The notes beneath the pieces are model-generated. The model was not told the DNA's origin. It searched no databases and worked only from the letters and a program-made list of their open reading frames with translations. A DNA stretch of 64,000 bases from positions 124,001-188,000 of the forward strand of contig CBDAQG010000001.1 of the NCBI GenBank assembly GCA_965198995.1, written 5' to 3'. This document shows, in pieces, positions 8,643 to 17,957 of the stretch. This DNA comes from CAXMMR01 sp965198995. GTDB taxonomy: Bacteria > Pseudomonadota > Alphaproteobacteria > Acetobacterales > Acetobacteraceae. Every line of letters starts with the position of its first letter. The stretch's first letter is position 1. A program made the position numbers and the translations under genes.

Positions 8643-10304
8643 ATGACAAGGATGCGTCAGTCAGCTGGCCTGTTGACCCTGATGTCGTGCTCGACACTGC
8701 TTGCAGGCCCGGTTTTTGCCGCCGACCCGGGCCCGAACGCCCAAGCCGCGCAGGTCATCCAGTCCGGGTCGTCAAGCATGCCAGCCGCGACGCAGATAGC
8801 GCAGGCTGCGTCGTCACCCTCGCCGGACGCGTCAGGCGCGCAGCGGGGCGTCGAGGTGTCGATCGATCCGGCGGTCGACGCCTCGGCGGTGCAGATGGCG
8901 CAAGCGGTGCCGTCGACCACGGCGACGTCGCCAAGCTCAGCGACCGGACCGATCCAGGCCGCGCCCCCACTTGGAGGTTCACCCGCGGGCGGCGGCGGGC
9001 TCGGGGCGTACACGATCCCACCGCCGCCTCAACGGATCAATCCTAACGCCGAGGCCGACCAGTACAAGATCCGAGGGTGGATCGTGCCGTTACCGAGCGC
9101 GGCCGACACGGTGGACCAAGGCGCCTTTGGCCTGCGCAAGGACCTCGCCGATCTCGGCATCAGCTATCTCGGCTTCACCGACGATACGTTTGAAGACAAT
9201 TTGCTCCGGCATGCGCTTCCGCCCGGCAACGCGTTCGGTCCGCATAGCCGCGACCTGCAGGGCTATAACGGTCAGCTTCCGACTTACGATTTGGACAACG
9301 CCTTCTTCGTTCAGTACGATCTCCAGCGCTACGGCATCCCCGACGGCCAGATCTCGCTCGGCATGTTCTTCGTCTCGACTGACTGGCAGCCGAACGGCCC
9401 GAACGGCATCGGCGTGTCGGAACTCAGCTATTATCAGACGCTCTTCCACAAGCGCGTCGAGATCAAGTTCGGCGAGCTGTCGAACAATCTGGAGTTCCTG
9501 GGCACCCAGGTTGGTGGCAACCTGGCCAGCGGCATCTTCGGCGACAACGCCGCCGTGCCTTTCGAGAACGGCCAGAACCTCGGCGGCTTCCCGTCATACG
9601 GGCTGAACGTCAAGACCAACTTCACCCGCTTCTTCTACGACAAGATCGGCGTTCAACGGGCGCTGAGCCCAGACGGCGTCCAGGCCGAGCGTCTGCAGAA
9701 TCCGAGCGGGGTGCGCTTCGTGGTGCCCAATTCCGGCGTGTTCGTGATCGACGAGATCGGCTATCGCCAACCGCCGGCACCGGGCCAGATGGCGACGTGG
9801 CTTCGTGGTGCCGTCAACTACACCTCGAGCCGTTACACGGACATCACCACCGGGCTAAAACACCAGGGCAATTTCGGGCTCTACATTCTTGCCGACCGTC
9901 AGCTCTTCCAGCTCGCACCTAACGCTGGGCCTGGTTCTGCCATTCGGGGTGTTTTCGCCGGCGTGTCCGTCATGTATGCGCCGTCCTACTTCAATATATT
10001 CAGCCAATACTATGAGGGTCGCATCTATGCCTTCGGCTTGATCCCGGGCCGTCCGTTCGATCTGATCAGCGCGGTTGCCAATCAGAACGTCTTCAGCGAC
10101 GACGCCGTTCGCCTGGCGGGCGGGTTCGGCGAGCTCGTGCACAAGAACGCCAATACCTACACGATCGCCTACAGCGCGCATGTTCTGCCGGGCGTGAACC
10201 TCAACTTCGGTGTTGGCTACACCGACCATCCAACGGTCGTCACCTACACAAGAAGCACCGGCAGCGACCTCAACATACTGCTCAACCTGTTCACCTGGTT
10301 CTGA
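8643..10304 (+). CDS. OprB-type outer-membrane porin
   Basis: A 553-residue exported protein. Residues 1-28 (MTRMRQSAGLLTLMSCSTLL, then AGPVFAA) form a signal peptide. A low-complexity Ala/Ser/Gln/Pro-rich linker of roughly 100 residues follows, then a beta-barrel with OprB-like segments such as LPTYDLDNAFFVQYDLQRYG, GVSELSYYQTLFHKR, GELSNNLEFLGTQVGGNLAS and VRLAGGFGELVH. The chain ends in LLNLFTWF, with the terminal Phe typical of outer-membrane barrels. ATG 8643 fits the signal peptide and the GGGAGG site; an upstream start at 8553 would bury the signal. It probably admits the substrate of the adjacent catabolic genes. Confidence 0.8.
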   Translation: MTRMRQSAGLLTLMSCSTLLAGPVFAADPGPNAQAAQVIQSGSSSMPAATQIAQAASSPSPDASGAQRGVEVSIDPAVDASAVQMAQAVPSTTATSPSSATGPIQAAPPLGGSPAGGGGLGAYTIPPPPQRINPNAEADQYKIRGWIVPLPSAADTVDQGAFGLRKDLADLGISYLGFTDDTFEDNLLRHALPPGNAFGPHSRDLQGYNGQLPTYDLDNAFFVQYDLQRYGIPDGQISLGMFFVSTDWQPNGPNGIGVSELSYYQTLFHKRVEIKFGELSNNLEFLGTQVGGNLASGIFGDNAAVPFENGQNLGGFPSYGLNVKTNFTRFFYDKIGVQRALSPDGVQAERLQNPSGVRFVVPNSGVFVIDEIGYRQPPAPGQMATWLRGAVNYTSSRYTDITTGLKHQGNFGLYILADRQLFQLAPNAGPGSAIRGVFAGVSVMYAPSYFNIFSQYYEGRIYAFGLIPGRPFDLISAVANQNVFSDDAVRLAGGFGELVHKNANTYTIAYSAHVLPGVNLNFGVGYTDHPTVVTYTRSTGSDLNILLNLFTWF

Positions 10305-10744
10305 GCGCGCAGGCCCGGTTCGTCACCGCCCGCGCCGGCACCGATGGTGTCAGCGCGAGCGGTGACGGCCGTTGCAAGGCGTCGGAGCGCATTGGTGTCC
10401 GCGCGAGTGTCGGGCGACGTGCTGAGGCGGAAGCTCCGTTGCTTGACGCTAGAGGCGCCCAGACCAGGGCACGATAGAAAGTTGCCGCTCTCGAAGGAAC
10501 CAGGCGCGGCACGACAACGTCTCGCGCCGTGATCCGAAGTCGGGCTGGGCGGCGCCATCCATCGTGATGGCAGCAGGCGGGCGTCACTCGTGGCTTACAC
10601 GGTCCCTCGGGATCCTGACTGTCGCGGCTTGTTCGAATAACGCAACAGTTTCGGCCACGCTGAAACCTGCAACCGCGACGCCGCGGTGGCGCGCAACACT
10701 GTCGGCGCGCGGACACCGACCATCCTGCAGCCGGTGCAGCGCTC

Positions 10745-10773
10745 GTTGTCTCACCAAGTCTCTTGGTGACTCT
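10745..10773 (+). promoter_or_regulatory. Operator palindrome and weak promoter upstream of the flavin oxygenase
   Basis: TCACCAAG-TCT-CTTGGTGA at 10751-10769 is a perfect 8-base inverted repeat. TTGTCT just before it (10745-10750) and GACTCT after it could be a weak -35/-10 pair. TCACCAAGT matches the other operator copies. The remainder of 10305-10894 shows no gene. Confidence 0.45.
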
Positions 10774-10894
10774 TCACAGCCGCGGTTCGACATGCAATGG
10801 TGGTGACGTGTGAGGGAAACGCTCGCGCCACGCAACCATGGTGACTGGGGCCAAGGTTCGGCCCATCGATAAGAACGATAGGGGGATGGGAAGA

Positions 10895-12151
10895 ATGACG
10901 AAATTTTTTGACAAGGAACAGATTGCGACCAAGGGCTCGGCAGCGACTCAGACCACTGAGCCGCCCGTGCAGGTCGTCATCGACAAGCTGGCTGCCCTGC
11001 GCCCCTGGTTGCGCGGCATGCAGAGCGAGACCGAACGGCAGCGCCGTGTTCCGCAGGAGGTCGTCGAGCGCCTGAGCGACACGGGGGTCTACAGCCTGGC
11101 GATGCCGCCGCGGTTCGGCGGCGCGGACTACTCGGCAAGGGAGCTCTTCAGCGTCTACGAGGCTCTCGGCAGCGGCTGCGGGTCCACGGCTTGGACGCTC
11201 TGGACGTCGACCGGTGGAAACATGTGGAGCGCCGCCTTTCCCGAGGACGTGGTGAAGCCCGTCTACAACGAGCCATGGGTCGGCAGTCGCACCTGCGCCG
11301 TAGGCGGCAGCACGCGTCGCCTGGCCGGCACGGCGCGACAGGTGGACGGTGGCTGGATGGTGCGTGGCGCCTGGCCGTTTGCCACCGCCAGCGCACACGC
11401 GTCTCACGCCTACCTCGCCGTGTATTACGACGAGGTGGAAGACTCGAAGGTCGGCATGGTGTTGGTCCCGAAGGAGAGTTACACAAGGCTGGATGATTGG
11501 GACTCGATGGGAATGGCCGGCACCGGCAGTGCCACCATCGCGATCGACGAGGAGTTGTTTGTTCCGAACGAGCGCTTCAGCTCGCCGCAGATCCTGGGTG
11601 AGCGGCTCGCCGCGCTCAAGAAGCACGGGCTCGGCTTGCGGCCTGGAGGGTTGGGCCGCTCGATCATGGTTGGCTCGGGCAACGCCGTCGGTATGGCTGA
11701 GCACGCCATGGAGCTGTTCCTCGACAGCATTGGCAAGAAGGCGATCGCCTATTCGCCATATCGTCGCCAGCTAGATGCGCCGATCACCCATCTGAACGTC
11801 GGCTACGCTCAGATGCAGATCAAGGCGGCGCGGCGTGTTGCCGAAGCAGCGCTCGATGACATTGACAGGCTGTACGACGATGGGCGCGAGGCGACGCCCG
11901 CAGACACTATTGGTTATCATGCTGACTCGGCCTTTGTTTGGGACAGCTGTGCGACCGCGATCGAGACGCTGTTCAAGGCGTCCGGCGCTTCCGCCATCGC
12001 CAAGAAGCAACCGCTGCAGCTTATCGCGCGCAACTGCCGTGCCGGCAGCATGCACGCGGCGCATAACATACAAACCTGCATGGAAAACTATGGCCGGCAA
12101 CTCTGCGGCATTAATTTGACCCTCACCTCGGCGAACGTTCTCGAGCGATGA
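10895..12151 (+). CDS. Acyl-CoA-dehydrogenase-fold flavin-dependent oxygenase
   Basis: A 418-residue protein of the acyl-CoA dehydrogenase superfamily, in the branch that includes the two-component aromatic hydroxylases (HsaA/HpaB-like) rather than true dehydrogenases. Signs are QEVVERLSDTGVYSLAMPPR then FGGADYSARELFSVYEALGS, the middle-domain GAWPFATASAHASHAYLAV, and DDWDSMGMAGTGSATIAIDE. The usual catalytic Glu motif of dehydrogenases is not evident. Such enzymes use reduced flavin from a separate reductase, and an FMN reductase lies at 14722. ATG 10895 has GGGAAGA just upstream and is preferred over in-frame starts at 10838 and 10886. Confidence 0.75.
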   Translation: MTKFFDKEQIATKGSAATQTTEPPVQVVIDKLAALRPWLRGMQSETERQRRVPQEVVERLSDTGVYSLAMPPRFGGADYSARELFSVYEALGSGCGSTAWTLWTSTGGNMWSAAFPEDVVKPVYNEPWVGSRTCAVGGSTRRLAGTARQVDGGWMVRGAWPFATASAHASHAYLAVYYDEVEDSKVGMVLVPKESYTRLDDWDSMGMAGTGSATIAIDEELFVPNERFSSPQILGERLAALKKHGLGLRPGGLGRSIMVGSGNAVGMAEHAMELFLDSIGKKAIAYSPYRRQLDAPITHLNVGYAQMQIKAARRVAEAALDDIDRLYDDGREATPADTIGYHADSAFVWDSCATAIETLFKASGASAIAKKQPLQLIARNCRAGSMHAAHNIQTCMENYGRQLCGINLTLTSANVLER

Positions 12152-12437
12152 TTTAAGCGCCGGTCGTGGGGCGAGCCGTCGGCCTCATCGCACCGTCTGC
12201 CGACGCCATGGAGCGAAACATGCCGATGCTGGCGGCCTGATATAGTCTAGCAGCATTGGACCCGGCTGGGCCGCCCCGTGCTGTCTATCGCTGGCATACG
12301 GCTTAATCTTGCCCCATTGGCGAGCGACAATCGTCAGCTTGAATGACGCAGCATCGGGCCTGGCGCTGTCGCGTCAGCTTGGTGAACTGCTGCATACTCA
12401 ACCGATGACGCAGTCGAGTGCGTGATGACAAGCGTTC

Positions 12438-12731
12438 CTATGCTAGCGCCTGCATCGCGCAGCGATGCGACAGGATGGGATCAATACACTCGGCCAGCAG
12501 CGCCTTGTGCTGCGGATGTGCCTGGTAGCCGCGCCACGCGGCCTCGTCGTCGAAGGTGGCGATCAGCAGGTAGTCCGGGTTGCCGGGGCGCAGCCGCAAA
12601 TCCGGCGCACCCCGGATCGACAGCAGGCCGGGGACAGCGCCGTGCAGCGCCGCGATGGCGACGCTCACCGCCTCGACCTGCTCGGAGGTCACGCCGGCTT
12701 TCCAGGTGAACATCACGGCGTGCACGATCAT
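12438..12731 (-). CDS. Dabb (stress-responsive A/B barrel) family protein
   Basis: A 97-residue ferredoxin-like alpha/beta-barrel protein starting MIVHAVMFTWKAGVTSEQVE, with GLLSIRGAPDLRLRPGNPDY then LLIATFDDEAAWRGYQAHPQ and HKALL. Dabb proteins dimerise and some act as small cyclases or hydrolases in aromatic or polyketide metabolism. ATG 12731 overlaps the stop of the FAD monooxygenase as ATGA, implying translational coupling; the alternative start at 12746 lacks this. Bases 12152-12437 show no gene. Confidence 0.8.
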   Translation of the reverse strand: MIVHAVMFTWKAGVTSEQVEAVSVAIAALHGAVPGLLSIRGAPDLRLRPGNPDYLLIATFDDEAAWRGYQAHPQHKALLAECIDPILSHRCAMQALA

Positions 12732-14395
12732 GCCGCCGACCTGCACAAAGCGCCATCAAGCAGCGCCGCCAGGCTGCCCGGCAGCGCCGCCGCCTGCGAC
12801 GGCGGCAGGATGGCCGCCACGTGGCCATCGGGGCGCACCAGGACCGCCGCTCCCTCGGCGAGCGCGACAAACCGGCGCAGCGAGCCCTGCGGGTCGGTGA
12901 AGTTCAATTCTTCGGCGACCACCCGGACCTGTGAGGCCGTAAACCCGGCGTCGTTGAGCATCCCCGCCGCGTCGCGGCCGACGAGCAGGGTGAAGCCGCG
13001 ATCGTCGAGCAGGTCGAGCAGCGGCACCGTCCTGCCGCCCCGCTCCAGCCAGGCATGCGGCAGCCGACCGCCGACGACCAGCCGCGGCCGGAAGTCGGAG
13101 ACGTCCGTGGGCTCGTCGCCCTCGGCGCCGTAGACGAAGCCGAGCTGCAGCGCCAGGCTGTCGAAGTGTTCGCGCTGGTTCGCGATCTGCCGCTGGATAT
13201 CAGCCTGCGCCGCCGGGTCGCGCAGCCGCCGCGACAATCCGCCCGCCTGATCCGCGTCGTCGGATTTCAGCGCCTGCTGCAGCTTCAAAATCCGCTGAGC
13301 GTTCTTGTAGCTCTGCGCCGAGTTGGTCACGGCCACCGCGTGCCGCTCGGTCTGATAGCTGTCGAGCAGCGCATCTGACGCCACACCCTGCTCGACCGCC
13401 GCGATCTTCCACACCAGGTTATGCGCGTCCTGCAGCCCGGTATTCAGCCCCAGCCCGCCCGTCGGCGGAAATCGGTGCGCCGCATCGCCGACCAGGAACA
13501 CCCGGCCCACCCGGTAGCGCACCGCCACCTCGGAGACCAGCGCCCAGGGCAGCACGTGCTTGATCTCCAGCGCGTGCCCGGCCTCGCCGATCGCATGGTC
13601 GAGGATCTCCCGGCACAGCTCGGGGGTAAAGCGCTCGCGCGGCACGGAAGGGTCGTGCGGGTAGAGCATGCACCAACGGCTGCCGAGATCGTAGGCGATC
13701 AGCACCCCGGTGTGCGGCGGCTGCATGATCCAGTAGAGGATGGCTGGCCGCCCGCCCACAATGTCGCGCAGGTTGGCGGCGAAATGGATCGTGGTGAAGG
13801 CCTGCGCGGCGCTGTCGCCAAGCATCGTGACGCCGAGCGCGCGCCGCACGGCGCTGCCGGCGCCGTCGGTGCCGATGACGTAGCGGCTGACGAGGCTGGT
13901 CCGCTCGCCCGAGCTCAAATCGTGGACCACCGACGTCACCGTGTCGCCGGCCTGCTCGCAGCCAACCCAGGTCACGCCGCGTCGCAGCTCGATCAGCGGC
14001 GAGCTCGCCACCGCCTCGAGCAGCACGTCCTCGAACAGCGGCTGGGCCAGGTTGATGAGCGGCGTCGGCGTGAGCTCGAGCACCTGCTCGTCCTGCCGCT
14101 CGTAAGGCATGGCGCCGATCTCGTCGCCGGCAAGCGTGGTCACGAAGCGCACCCACCCGCCTTCATTTGCCGGCGTCCCACGCCGCTTCATCGCCGCGAT
14201 GTCGAGCCCGGCGGCGCGGCAGATCTCCAGCGAACGCGGGTTGAGCGCATGCGCTTTGGGCGCGCCGTGCCGGGTCTGGAAGCGCTCCACGATGGTGCAG
14301 CGGACGCCGTGCCGCGCCAGTAGCACCGCTGTCATCAGCCCGACCGGGCCAGCGCCGACGACGAGTGCGGTCGAACGAATGTCGGTATCTTGCAC
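12728..14395 (-). CDS. FAD-dependent aromatic monooxygenase (PHBH/MhpA-type)
   Basis: A 555-residue class A flavoprotein hydroxylase. It shows the N-terminal FAD loop STALVVGAGPVGLMTAVLLA, an arginine-bearing ERFQTRHGAPKAHALNPRS segment, GTDGAGSAVRRALG, and the second FAD motif VFLVGDAAHRFPPTGGLGLN followed by TGLQDAHNLVWK. A C-terminal thioredoxin-like domain (RGFTLLVGRDAAG) is typical of the phenol hydroxylase/MhpA group. These enzymes ortho-hydroxylate a phenol with NAD(P)H and O2, giving a catechol for the dioxygenase at 15513. It is co-transcribed with the Dabb gene. Confidence 0.85.
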   Translation of the reverse strand: MQDTDIRSTALVVGAGPVGLMTAVLLARHGVRCTIVERFQTRHGAPKAHALNPRSLEICRAAGLDIAAMKRRGTPANEGGWVRFVTTLAGDEIGAMPYERQDEQVLELTPTPLINLAQPLFEDVLLEAVASSPLIELRRGVTWVGCEQAGDTVTSVVHDLSSGERTSLVSRYVIGTDGAGSAVRRALGVTMLGDSAAQAFTTIHFAANLRDIVGGRPAILYWIMQPPHTGVLIAYDLGSRWCMLYPHDPSVPRERFTPELCREILDHAIGEAGHALEIKHVLPWALVSEVAVRYRVGRVFLVGDAAHRFPPTGGLGLNTGLQDAHNLVWKIAAVEQGVASDALLDSYQTERHAVAVTNSAQSYKNAQRILKLQQALKSDDADQAGGLSRRLRDPAAQADIQRQIANQREHFDSLALQLGFVYGAEGDEPTDVSDFRPRLVVGGRLPHAWLERGGRTVPLLDLLDDRGFTLLVGRDAAGMLNDAGFTASQVRVVAEELNFTDPQGSLRRFVALAEGAAVLVRPDGHVAAILPPSQAAALPGSLAALLDGALCRSAA

Positions 14396-14580
14396 GGCGC
14401 CTCATCCGTCCGATCGACTCAGAAATGAGAGGTACCCCAGCAACGGCGTAGCGTCAATTATCCGGCCTGCCTGTCCGAGTCCGGCCGCGTCACGCGCTGC
14501 CACCTCGATCCGGCGGGTCAGCTGATGTCATGTCTGCCTCGCGTTGGATCTCGCAGCCAGGCAGGCGATCGGAAAACAAG

Positions 14581-14610
14581 TTGACGGCTTTGGCATTTAT
14601 GAAGTACTTC
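14581..14610 (+). promoter_or_regulatory. Putative promoter for the FMN reductase gene
   Basis: TTGACG at 14581-14586 and TACTTC at 14605-14610, 18 bases apart, precede the start at 14722. No clear copy of the TCAC-N3-GTGA motif is present here. The rest of 14396-14721 is the divergent promoter region. Confidence 0.3.
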
Positions 14611-14721
14611 TCACAATGGAACCTAGCAAAACGGACCCTCGACAGGCTGCAGCCAACGGCCGATTGGCGAGCGACGCTGGCCTGCCCGATTAATCAGGCC
14701 TGCCATGGAGGAGGATCCCCG

Positions 14722-15294
14722 ATGTCGACTCCCCGCCTGCTAGGCCTCTCGGGCAGCCTTCGCCGGCAATCCTACAGCACCGCCATCCTGCGCGCGCTTG
14801 GCCATTCACTCACTGGACGGGCCGAGCTGATTGTCCACCCGCTCAGCACCATTCCGATCTACGACCAGGACCTTGACACCGCCGAACCGCCTGCTCCAGT
14901 GGCGGCGCTACGTGAGGCCATCCGCGTCGCGGACGGCCTGGTCATTGCGACACCGGAGTATAACCACGGCCTACCCGGCATGCTCAAGAACGCGCTTGAT
15001 TGGACGTCTCGACCGTATGGGCGCTCCACGATGACCGGCAAGACCGCCTACACCATCACGTCGTCGCTTGGTGGGGTCGGCGGCGCGCGCGCCCACGCGC
15101 AGCTCAACGAAACGCTTGCCTCGATCGCCGTGCGCGTTGTGCTACGCCCGCAGACGGTGATCTCGTTCGTGCAGGACAAGGTCGCGGATGACCGCATCAT
15201 CGACGCGCCGACCCTTGCCTTCCTGCTCGACGGCGTCGGCGATCTACTGCGCGACATCGCCGTGCTCAACATCGCCGACCGCGAAGCCGCTTGA
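14722..15294 (+). CDS. NADPH-dependent FMN reductase
   Basis: A 190-residue flavodoxin-fold reductase with the FMN phosphate loop LLGLSGSLRRQSYSTAILRA, the family signature VIATPEYNHGLPGMLKNALD and TSSLGGVGGARAHAQL. It reduces free or bound FMN with NAD(P)H and could feed the two-component oxygenase at 10895. ATG 14722 is preceded by GGAGGAGG and begins the conserved domain at once; an in-frame start at 14530 would add about 64 unlike residues. Confidence 0.88.
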   Translation: MSTPRLLGLSGSLRRQSYSTAILRALGHSLTGRAELIVHPLSTIPIYDQDLDTAEPPAPVAALREAIRVADGLVIATPEYNHGLPGMLKNALDWTSRPYGRSTMTGKTAYTITSSLGGVGGARAHAQLNETLASIAVRVVLRPQTVISFVQDKVADDRIIDAPTLAFLLDGVGDLLRDIAVLNIADREAA

Positions 15295-15512
15295 GCTAGT
15301 GACGGTACGGCAGGCTGTCTCGGCATCTCCCGTCGCGTGAGTGCACGGCCCGAGCAGCGATCCTGAACTGTGCGGCGGAGCGCGGCCCAAGACGGTGATC
15401 GTCGTCGATGGATCGCCACGCCACGCCCTCGGCAAGGTGCAGAAGGCGGCGTTGCGTGCCAGGTATGCTCGGCCGTGCGTCAACTATCGAAGCTGTGTAA
15501 ACACTGGGTGTA

Positions 15513-16448
15513 ATGATGGCGATCCGTCTGCCAGCTGCGGTCTACAAGCCGGCGTTCAACGTGACGCGGGCTAGCCACGTCGTGCACCGCGTGCGCGACC
15601 TGGCGGCGTCACGGGTGTTCTATGTAGACTTGATCGGGCTTGTGGTCAGCGACGAAGCGGAGGGCAGGCTCTGGCTGCGCGGGTTGGAGGAGGGCTGTCA
15701 CCACAGCCTGGTGCTGAAGCAGGGCGAGCCGCTCACCGAGCGGGTTGGGTTTCGGGTGCTGACCGAGGAGGACCTCGAGTTGGCGCAGGTCCACTTTGCC
15801 CAAGCGGGCCACCCGACCGCCTGGGTGGAGGTGGCGCATCAGGGGCGGACGTTGCAGACGGTGGACCCCGCCGGCACGCCGCTGGAGTTCTGCGCGGTGA
15901 TGGAGACCAAGCCGCGCCTGTTCCACCATCTCGAGGCTTACCGCGGCGCCTGCGCGCAGCGGCTGGACCACGCGCAGGTGGTGACGCCCGAGGTGCAGAC
16001 CTGCCTCGACTTCTATAGTGCGATCGGGTTCCGTCTGTCCGAGTACGTCGTCGACGCTGGCGACAACGCGGTGATGGTGTTCCTGCAGCGCAAGGGAAAC
16101 CCGCATGATGTGGTGTTTGCTCAGGGCGAGGGTCCTCGGCTCCACCATGTGGCCTATACAGTGCCGGAAACGCAGAACCTGATGACGGCGGCGGATTTGT
16201 TCGTGCGCGCCGGGTTTGGCGACCAGGTGGAGTTCGGGCCAGCGCGGCATTTCAGCCCGGGGCTCGCGCGGTTCCTGTATTTGCGTGATCCGGACGGCCA
16301 TCGCGTGGAACTGTTCCCGAGCCACTACCAGACGATCGACATCGAGGACGAGCCGCTGCGCTGGCAGGCACCGGACTTTCGGATTGGCGGCTGGCAAACG
16401 CCGCCCCAGCGATGGTTCGACGAGGCCAGTGCGTTCGGCGGACGCTGA
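15513..16448 (+). CDS. Type I extradiol ring-cleavage dioxygenase (homoprotocatechuate 2,3-dioxygenase-like)
   Basis: A 311-residue two-domain VOC protein. The C-terminal metal-binding domain shows His153 (RLDHAQVV), His211/212 (RLHHVAYTV) and Glu266 (GHRVELFPSHY). The spacing matches the His155/His214/Glu267 set of homoprotocatechuate 2,3-dioxygenase. His198 (GNPHDVV) matches that enzyme's catalytic acid-base His200. This supports meta-cleavage of a catecholic acid using Fe(II), or Mn(II), and O2. The aldehyde dehydrogenase expected for the next step is absent here. It is followed 45 bases later by an FAA hydrolase gene. Confidence 0.85.
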   Translation: MMAIRLPAAVYKPAFNVTRASHVVHRVRDLAASRVFYVDLIGLVVSDEAEGRLWLRGLEEGCHHSLVLKQGEPLTERVGFRVLTEEDLELAQVHFAQAGHPTAWVEVAHQGRTLQTVDPAGTPLEFCAVMETKPRLFHHLEAYRGACAQRLDHAQVVTPEVQTCLDFYSAIGFRLSEYVVDAGDNAVMVFLQRKGNPHDVVFAQGEGPRLHHVAYTVPETQNLMTAADLFVRAGFGDQVEFGPARHFSPGLARFLYLRDPDGHRVELFPSHYQTIDIEDEPLRWQAPDFRIGGWQTPPQRWFDEASAFGGR

Positions 16449-16493
16449 GCGGGACGCGCGCGACGCTGCAACCGGGATGAATGGAGACGCGGC

Positions 16494-17306
16494 TTGAAGA
16501 TCATCAGCTTTCTGCAGGACGGCCAGCCGCGGCACGGCATCGTTGACGGCGAGGTGGTCAAGACCTTTTCCGGCACCGAGACATTGCAGGAGGTTATGAC
16601 GAAGCAGCCGACTGGCCCGACGGTGCCGATGGCCGGGCTGCATCTGCTCCCGGTAATCCCGAACCCGGGCAAGATCATCTGCATCGGGTTGAACTATCGC
16701 GATCATGCGAAGGAGGGCGGCAACCCGATCCCGGATTATCCGGCGGTGTTCATGCGGACCAGGACCTCGCTGGTGGCGCATGGCCAGCCGATCCTGCGGC
16801 CGCCGACGTCCGACAAGCTCGACTTCGAGGCGGAGCTCGCCGTCGTGATCGGGCGGTCTGCGACGCGGGTCTCAGCCGGACAGGCGCTCGATCACGTCGC
16901 CGGTTATGCCTGCTTCAATGATGGTTCGGTGCGCGATTATCAGCGCAAGTCGAGTCAGTGGACCATGGGCAAGAACTTCGATCAGACCGGCGGCTTCGGG
17001 CCGATGCTGGTCACCGCGAACGAGCTGCCGGATGGGGCGCGCGGGCTGAGCGTCACCTCGCGGGTGAACGGTGTGGTCATGCAGGACGGCAGCACGTCCG
17101 AGATGATCTTCGACGTGCCGACATTGATTGAGGTGCTATCCGAGGTGATGACGCTGGAGCCAGGTGACGTCATCGCCACCGGTACGCCGGCGGGCGTCGG
17201 CTATGCGCGCAAGCCACCGCTGTTTCTGAAGGCGGGCGACGTCTGCGAGATCACGGTGGGTGGGATCGGAACCCTGGTGAACTCGATCAAGGATGCTGTG
17301 ACCTGA
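16494..17306 (+). CDS. Fumarylacetoacetate hydrolase-family protein
   Basis: A 270-residue FAH-fold enzyme. ICIGLNYRDHAKEGG opens the catalytic domain. Metal-binding acids lie in LDFEAELAVVIGRSA and AGYACFNDGSVRDYQ, followed by KNFDQTGGFGPMLV and DVIATGTPAGVGYARKPP. Family members hydrolyse, decarboxylate or isomerise ring-fission products. Beside the dioxygenase, a decarboxylase/isomerase of the HpcE type or a 2-hydroxy-6-oxo acid hydrolase is most likely. The start is TTG 16494 with GGAG upstream; no ATG lies in frame nearby. Confidence 0.85.
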   Translation: MKIISFLQDGQPRHGIVDGEVVKTFSGTETLQEVMTKQPTGPTVPMAGLHLLPVIPNPGKIICIGLNYRDHAKEGGNPIPDYPAVFMRTRTSLVAHGQPILRPPTSDKLDFEAELAVVIGRSATRVSAGQALDHVAGYACFNDGSVRDYQRKSSQWTMGKNFDQTGGFGPMLVTANELPDGARGLSVTSRVNGVVMQDGSTSEMIFDVPTLIEVLSEVMTLEPGDVIATGTPAGVGYARKPPLFLKAGDVCEITVGGIGTLVNSIKDAVT

Positions 17307-17363
17307 CGCGACTGTGTTGCACGGATCAGCAGACGGTAGCGGTCCGTCCATTTTCTTTTGCTG

Positions 17364-17957
17364 TTACGGGAGGCGGACGTATTCTGGACGGCCGAGCTCC
17401 AGCATCCGGATCAGCGCTTTGACGGCAATCGCGACCTCGCTCGCTCGGGGCTGATCGGTGCGCGCTCGTAGACCGTTACCCATGACCCGTTTGAAGCGGC
17501 TGATGTCTGCCTCGACCAGAGCCCGCCAGTCGTAGCCAGCGGCCCTCTGCCAAGCCATGCGGCAGCGCTCGGCGGTGATCTGCAGGTGCAGGTCTCGCAT
17601 CGTCGGCGCCATTCGTGCAGTGTCGCTCGGCACGGCGCTGGAGCGCGGCGGGACGATTACGGACGCTTCGGAATGACGCGCGACAACCTCGCCGTAGACG
17701 CCGTCCTGATCGTAAGCACCCTCGGCGGTGAACGAGGTCACCGGACCGTCTACCTGATCGAGCAAGGCGCCAACCTGCGAGGCATCGTCGACGTCGTTGG
17801 TGGTCAACGTGGCCGCCTCGATCTGCCCGGTGTCGGCGTCCACGGCGATGTGCAGCTGGCGCCAGGACCGCCGTGTCTTGGTTCCGTGCTTCTCGAGCAG
17901 CCATTCGCCGGAGTAGGACCTGCCCCGTATAGTAAAGGCAACACGCCCAGCATCATC
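17364..17957 (-). pseudogene. Truncated IS5-family transposase
   Basis: The minus-strand frame reads AGRVAFTIRGRSYSGEWLLE then KHGTKTRRSWRQLHIAVDAD, TTNDVDDASQVGALLDQVDG, IVPPRSSAVPS and VMGNGLRARTDQPRASEVAI, ending MLELGRPEYVRLP. This is the C-terminal two thirds of an IS5-group DDE transposase. The frame is closed upstream by TAG at 17958-17960, and the N-terminal helix-turn-helix and first catalytic Asp region are missing. The sequence GACTGTGTTGCACGGATCAG near 17311 may be an old terminal repeat. Confidence 0.8.
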
